Source: Dryococelus australis (lineage: Eukaryota > Arthropoda > Insecta > Phasmatodea > Phasmatidae). Taken from it: DNA of 64,000 bases. A program made the position numbers and the translations under genes. Positions 61,691 to 64,000 of the stretch are shown piece by piece (the first letter of the stretch is position 1; every line of letters starts with the position of its first letter). Where the stretch lies: the NCBI GenBank assembly GCA_029891345.1, contig CM056994.1, positions 60,977,251 through 61,041,250 of the forward strand. Reading direction: 5' to 3'. The notes beneath the pieces were generated by a model, which saw only the letters and a list, made by a program, of their open reading frames with translations, searched no databases and was not told where the DNA came from.

Positions 61691-62055
61691 GATAAAAATT
61701 TGTAACCCTAGGACGTGCACGATTTCTTAAAACATATAATTAATCAGCACTTGCAAATTAACGAAAAAGGTCGTCTTGTCGGAACAGTGAGGTGAACACA
61801 GAATTTTAAGAAATCTATGCGCAACTCTCAAAACAGAATGTCTGTTGCCTGACGGGTAAGCAACAAAAAATTCACAAGAAAGCATTTCAAAATTATTTTT
61901 TTGTGGGGACGCACATCGCCCTTAAAATAACTTTAAGGGAAAAATGAATATATTTTTTCGTCTTATATTTTCTTGAAGAATAATCTGTCGGGATTTATCG
62001 GTGTTTCAGCTGGTTGACAGAGCAACATAATTTGTTAACTTATTTTGTTTTGCAG
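61691..62055. other. AT-rich spacer, no gene seen
   Basis: No motif found. Confidence 0.45.
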
Positions 62056-62295
62056 GGGCCGCGGTGGCTGAGCGGTTAGCCTGCCCGCCTCCCACCAAGG
62101 AGAACCAGGCTCAATCCCCGGCCGGACCACTCCCGGATTTTCGCCAAGTGGGAATAGTACAGGGCGATGCCGCTGGTCCACGGGTTTTCTCGGAGATTTC
62201 CCCGGTTTACTCCATCTCTTAATTCTGGCGCTACTTCATACTCACCTCAATCACCCTCGTCGGCTCTCAAGATCTCGCTGTTAAGAGGAGGATGT
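62056..62295 (+). mobile_element. tRNA-headed SINE (GGCCGC type), best-preserved head
   Basis: GGGGCCGCGGTGGCTGAGCG followed by GTTAGCCTGCCCGCC gives a Leu/Ser-tRNA-like 5' half with a good A box (TGGCTGAGCGG). CCAGGCTCAATCCCCGG is the T-arm-like B-box region, slightly decayed. The body has GGCGATGCCGCTGGTCC, GGTTTTCTCGGAGATTTCC and GTCGGCTCTCAAGATCTCGC. It ends near AAGAGGAGG. Confidence 0.88.
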
Positions 62296-62661
62296 ACTGA
62301 AACATTTTCTGTGAAATTGGCGTTTGCGCGAATACTGTGTCTCGGTAAATAAATGTTCTGCAAATACGACTTATTGTCAGAAAATATTAAAAACCTTTAT
62401 CGATGCCCCTATTTTTTTTATTTTTGTCTTATTAAGTTATTCTTGGAGAAAAAAATTCGTGAAAACGGTCAAATATTGCATTTATAAAGCTTTCCTATGG
62501 AGTTTCCTTAAAAGCGCGTTTTAACTGGGCGAGCGAGCATTGCCGAGCGAGCGAATGTTTGTTCGCTCGGCCAGTGTAAGCACAAGACGAGCGAAAGTTG
62601 ATGTTCGAGGGTGCTCCGGCAGATAGGGCGAGCAAACGTTCGCTCGGGACGTTCGGTCAGT

Positions 62662-62742
62662 GTAAACGGCTTTTGCAAACGAGCGATAGTAAACGGCTTT
62701 TGCAAACGAGCGATAGTAAACGGCTTTTGTAAACGAGCGATG
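62662..62742 (+). repeat. 27-bp subterminal repeat, three units
   Basis: GTAAACGGCTTTTGCAAACG recurs at 62,662, 62,689 and 62,716 between the transposon end and the MADF gene. Subterminal repeats of this kind are candidate binding sites for the element's DNA-binding protein; that role is inference. Confidence 0.9.
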
Positions 62743-62816
62743 ATTCATTTGGCGTGTTCGCTCGGTGTAAACAGTGCTCGAGCTAGTCGGATCTTTTTGC
62801 GAATTCGGTGTTTGAT

Positions 62817-63110
62817 ATGGAGTTGTCGAAGGGAAAAAAAACCATTGAATTAATTGAAATGTACAGAGGTTCACCATGCTTGTGGGATCCTCAGCATCCC
62901 GAATACAAGAAGAATGCTGTGAAAAATGATGCTAGGATAACAGTAAGCGTCACTGTTGGCTGTACCGCCATTGGAGCAAAAAAGAAAATGGAATCTCTAA
63001 TGACGTCATTTAGACGAGTACGGCAGAAATCACAGATGCAAAAATCGGGCGCAGGAGCTAAAGAAAGCTACAACAGCAAATGGTTTGCATATAAAAGTTT
63101 GCTTTTTTGA
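62817..63110 (+). CDS. MADF-domain protein of a PIF/Harbinger transposon
   Basis: MADF proteins (Myb/SANT-like) of these transposons bind the element's ends and bring the nuclease into the nucleus; this is known for the family, not shown here. The product is 97 residues from the ATG at 62,817; an in-frame GTG lies 9 bp upstream but is an unlikely start in an insect. The domain fills residues 8-95: IELIEMYRGSPCLWDP, then HPEYKK, then AIGAKKKMESLMTSFRRV and a conserved W-F-AYKSL near the end. The acidic/hydrophobic middle helix is weak (ARITVSVTVGCT). The frame stops at TGA right after AYKSLLF, where relatives usually continue. The +1 frame downstream reaches a possible donor GTAAGT at 63,152, so this is either a frameshift or a first exon ended by decay. 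Confidence 0.82.
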   Translation: MELSKGKKTIELIEMYRGSPCLWDPQHPEYKKNAVKNDARITVSVTVGCTAIGAKKKMESLMTSFRRVRQKSQMQKSGAGAKESYNSKWFAYKSLLF

Positions 63111-63580
63111 TGGAATGATACAAAGGAATAGGAACGGATGATACAATGAACGTAAGTAGACCGATAAACATATTACAACTAAGTAGTCTAATTATTTTGA
63201 GAATAACATGTGCATGGTACAAGACATGTCACTACCAAAGTGTATGTTCACGCAGTACACACTACATAAATGTTACTTGTAAAGACACATTATTCGATAT
63301 AGTTAGCTAAATTGAAAATAAATATGTAAAAATGTTTCAAACTACTTAAATACATTGTAATTACATTGTTGCTTAACGAACTCCATATTAACATCTACAG
63401 TTAGAACAACACACATTATTTTTACGCTATAACATACGTGTAGACATTATTTAAGGACTGATATTATGACAGTATCGAGTTATTTACAGCGATAGGCACA
63501 AATAAGCAGTTCTAATGCACTTAATTACAGTGCACTTTATATCCTTATGTTTAACATACATTAATAAAAGCATTCGTATC
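63111..63580. other. Interval between the two transposon genes
   Basis: The genes converge across AT-rich sequence without recognised motifs. An AATAAA-type signal for the minus-strand gene (TTTATT on the plus strand) was not seen close to its stop. Confidence 0.45.
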
Positions 63581-63583
63581 TCA

Positions 63584-64000
63584 ATTCACCAATTTTTTCC
63601 AATGCAGTTTGTGTACATAATTCACATACTGAGTAAAAATATGTCGTACGTTTCCTGCAAAATTTGATGCTCTCCTAGCAATAGGTCTGAAAGGAATAAA
63701 GGATGCCATTTCACCTTCAATCCCTACAGTTGTGTCAACTGAGTGTAATCCTTCGACTGTATACAATATTTCATGAGGTGCATACGAAAGTGATCTTTTC
63801 CTTAAGAAATTGTGCAGATACACACACGTCATAATAACTAACGTAGCATAACGTCATAATAACTAACGTAGCATTTTGCGGTTGCAAAAGCATAGGCTAT
63901 CGAAGAACTCTAAAAACCGATGGCTTTATCCTAAACGTATATTCTATAACACGCCTTGGTATGCAAAGTCTGTAATTATATATTCTCTTTGGACTATTTT
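63584..64000 (-). pseudogene. PIF/Harbinger transposase (DDE_Tnp_4, HARBI1-like), C-terminal part, broken
   Basis: This nuclease family cuts and joins the transposon at TTA/TAA sites. Reading in from the window edge, the minus strand gives YNYRL, PRRVIEYTF, VFRVLR, then a TAG stop (63,897-63,899) directly before PMLLQPQNATLVIM. A 25-bp direct duplication (63,828-63,852 repeated at 63,853-63,877) then shifts the frame, and TCVYLHNFLRK and the C-terminal tail follow to a stop near 63,581. NYRL...RR.IE.TF and the LHNFLR block are hallmarks of the family's last third, which holds the final catalytic acidic residue (E in RRVIE). Both lesions look young because the surrounding codons are well kept. 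The rest of the gene lies beyond 64,000. Confidence 0.85.

Larger units (their letters stand above)
62511..64000. mobile_element. PIF/Harbinger DNA transposon, left part (right end beyond the window)
   Basis: A TTA at 62,508-62,510 precedes AAAGCGCGTTTTAACTGGG, which fits the 3-bp TTA/TAA target site and terminus style of PIF/Harbinger. The next 250 bp are rich in GAGCGA and CAGTGTAA motifs in both orientations. Inside lie a MADF-domain gene on the plus strand and a DDE nuclease on the minus strand, the usual two-gene arrangement of such elements in animals. The second terminus is not in the window, so the length is unknown. Confidence 0.85.

Noticed and set aside
63581-63832. Independent 83-residue gene starting at the Met before TCVYLHNF
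   Set aside because: The Met is internal: the family motif continues upstream across the 25-bp duplication and the stop, so this is only the transposase C-terminus.

Overview
This is a 64 kb window of AT-rich, transposon-dense eukaryotic DNA in which I see no convincing host gene. Dispersed tRNA-headed SINEs, terminal-inverted-repeat MITEs, long dinucleotide tracts and decayed transposase fragments point to a large-genome hemimetabolous insect. Two SINE types, one with a GGGGCCGCGGTG-type head and one with a CCGAGCGAGGTGG head, match repeats I remember from stick insects and other orthopteroids. A phasmid such as Dryococelus is my best guess, from memory only.

Layout. From 1 to about 35,437 the window holds two direct tandem copies of one unit of 17.6-18.3 kb: copy 1 is 1-17,114 and copy 2 is 17,573-35,437. 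The offset grows from 17,572 to 18,322, mostly because copy 2 has 801 extra bases at 20,097-20,897. The copies differ by substitutions, indels and microsatellite lengths, and homology stops at the end of a MITE. Each copy carries a minus-strand remnant of a Transib (RAG1-like) transposase, four or more MITEs with a GGCTGTTCACGATAAAGTGAGCAC-type terminus, a tRNA-headed SINE, two tRNA-like units each preceded by a GA tract, and a truncated inverted tRNA-like unit.

From 35,437 to 52,600 is non-duplicated sequence: a helix-turn-helix transposase fragment, a 608-bp MITE with 3-bp flanking repeats, a LINE reverse-transcriptase tail, more MITEs and SINEs, and a minus-strand Ty3/gypsy-like gag-protease relic at 51,590-52,610. 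From 52,975 to 58,690 tandem repeats dominate: a (TA)n-interrupted array whose units resemble a tRNA SINE head, a (CA)n(GA)n tract, and a 57-bp minisatellite of 15 units with no length change, lodged between two MITE pieces.

The last 1.5 kb is the left part of a PIF/Harbinger transposon: TTA target site, subterminal GAGCGA-rich repeats, a MADF-domain protein on the plus strand, and a DDE nuclease running in from the right edge on the minus strand. The nuclease is broken by a stop codon and a 25-bp tandem duplication. Apart from the Harbinger pair, whose two proteins normally act together in transposition, no genes here form a pathway.
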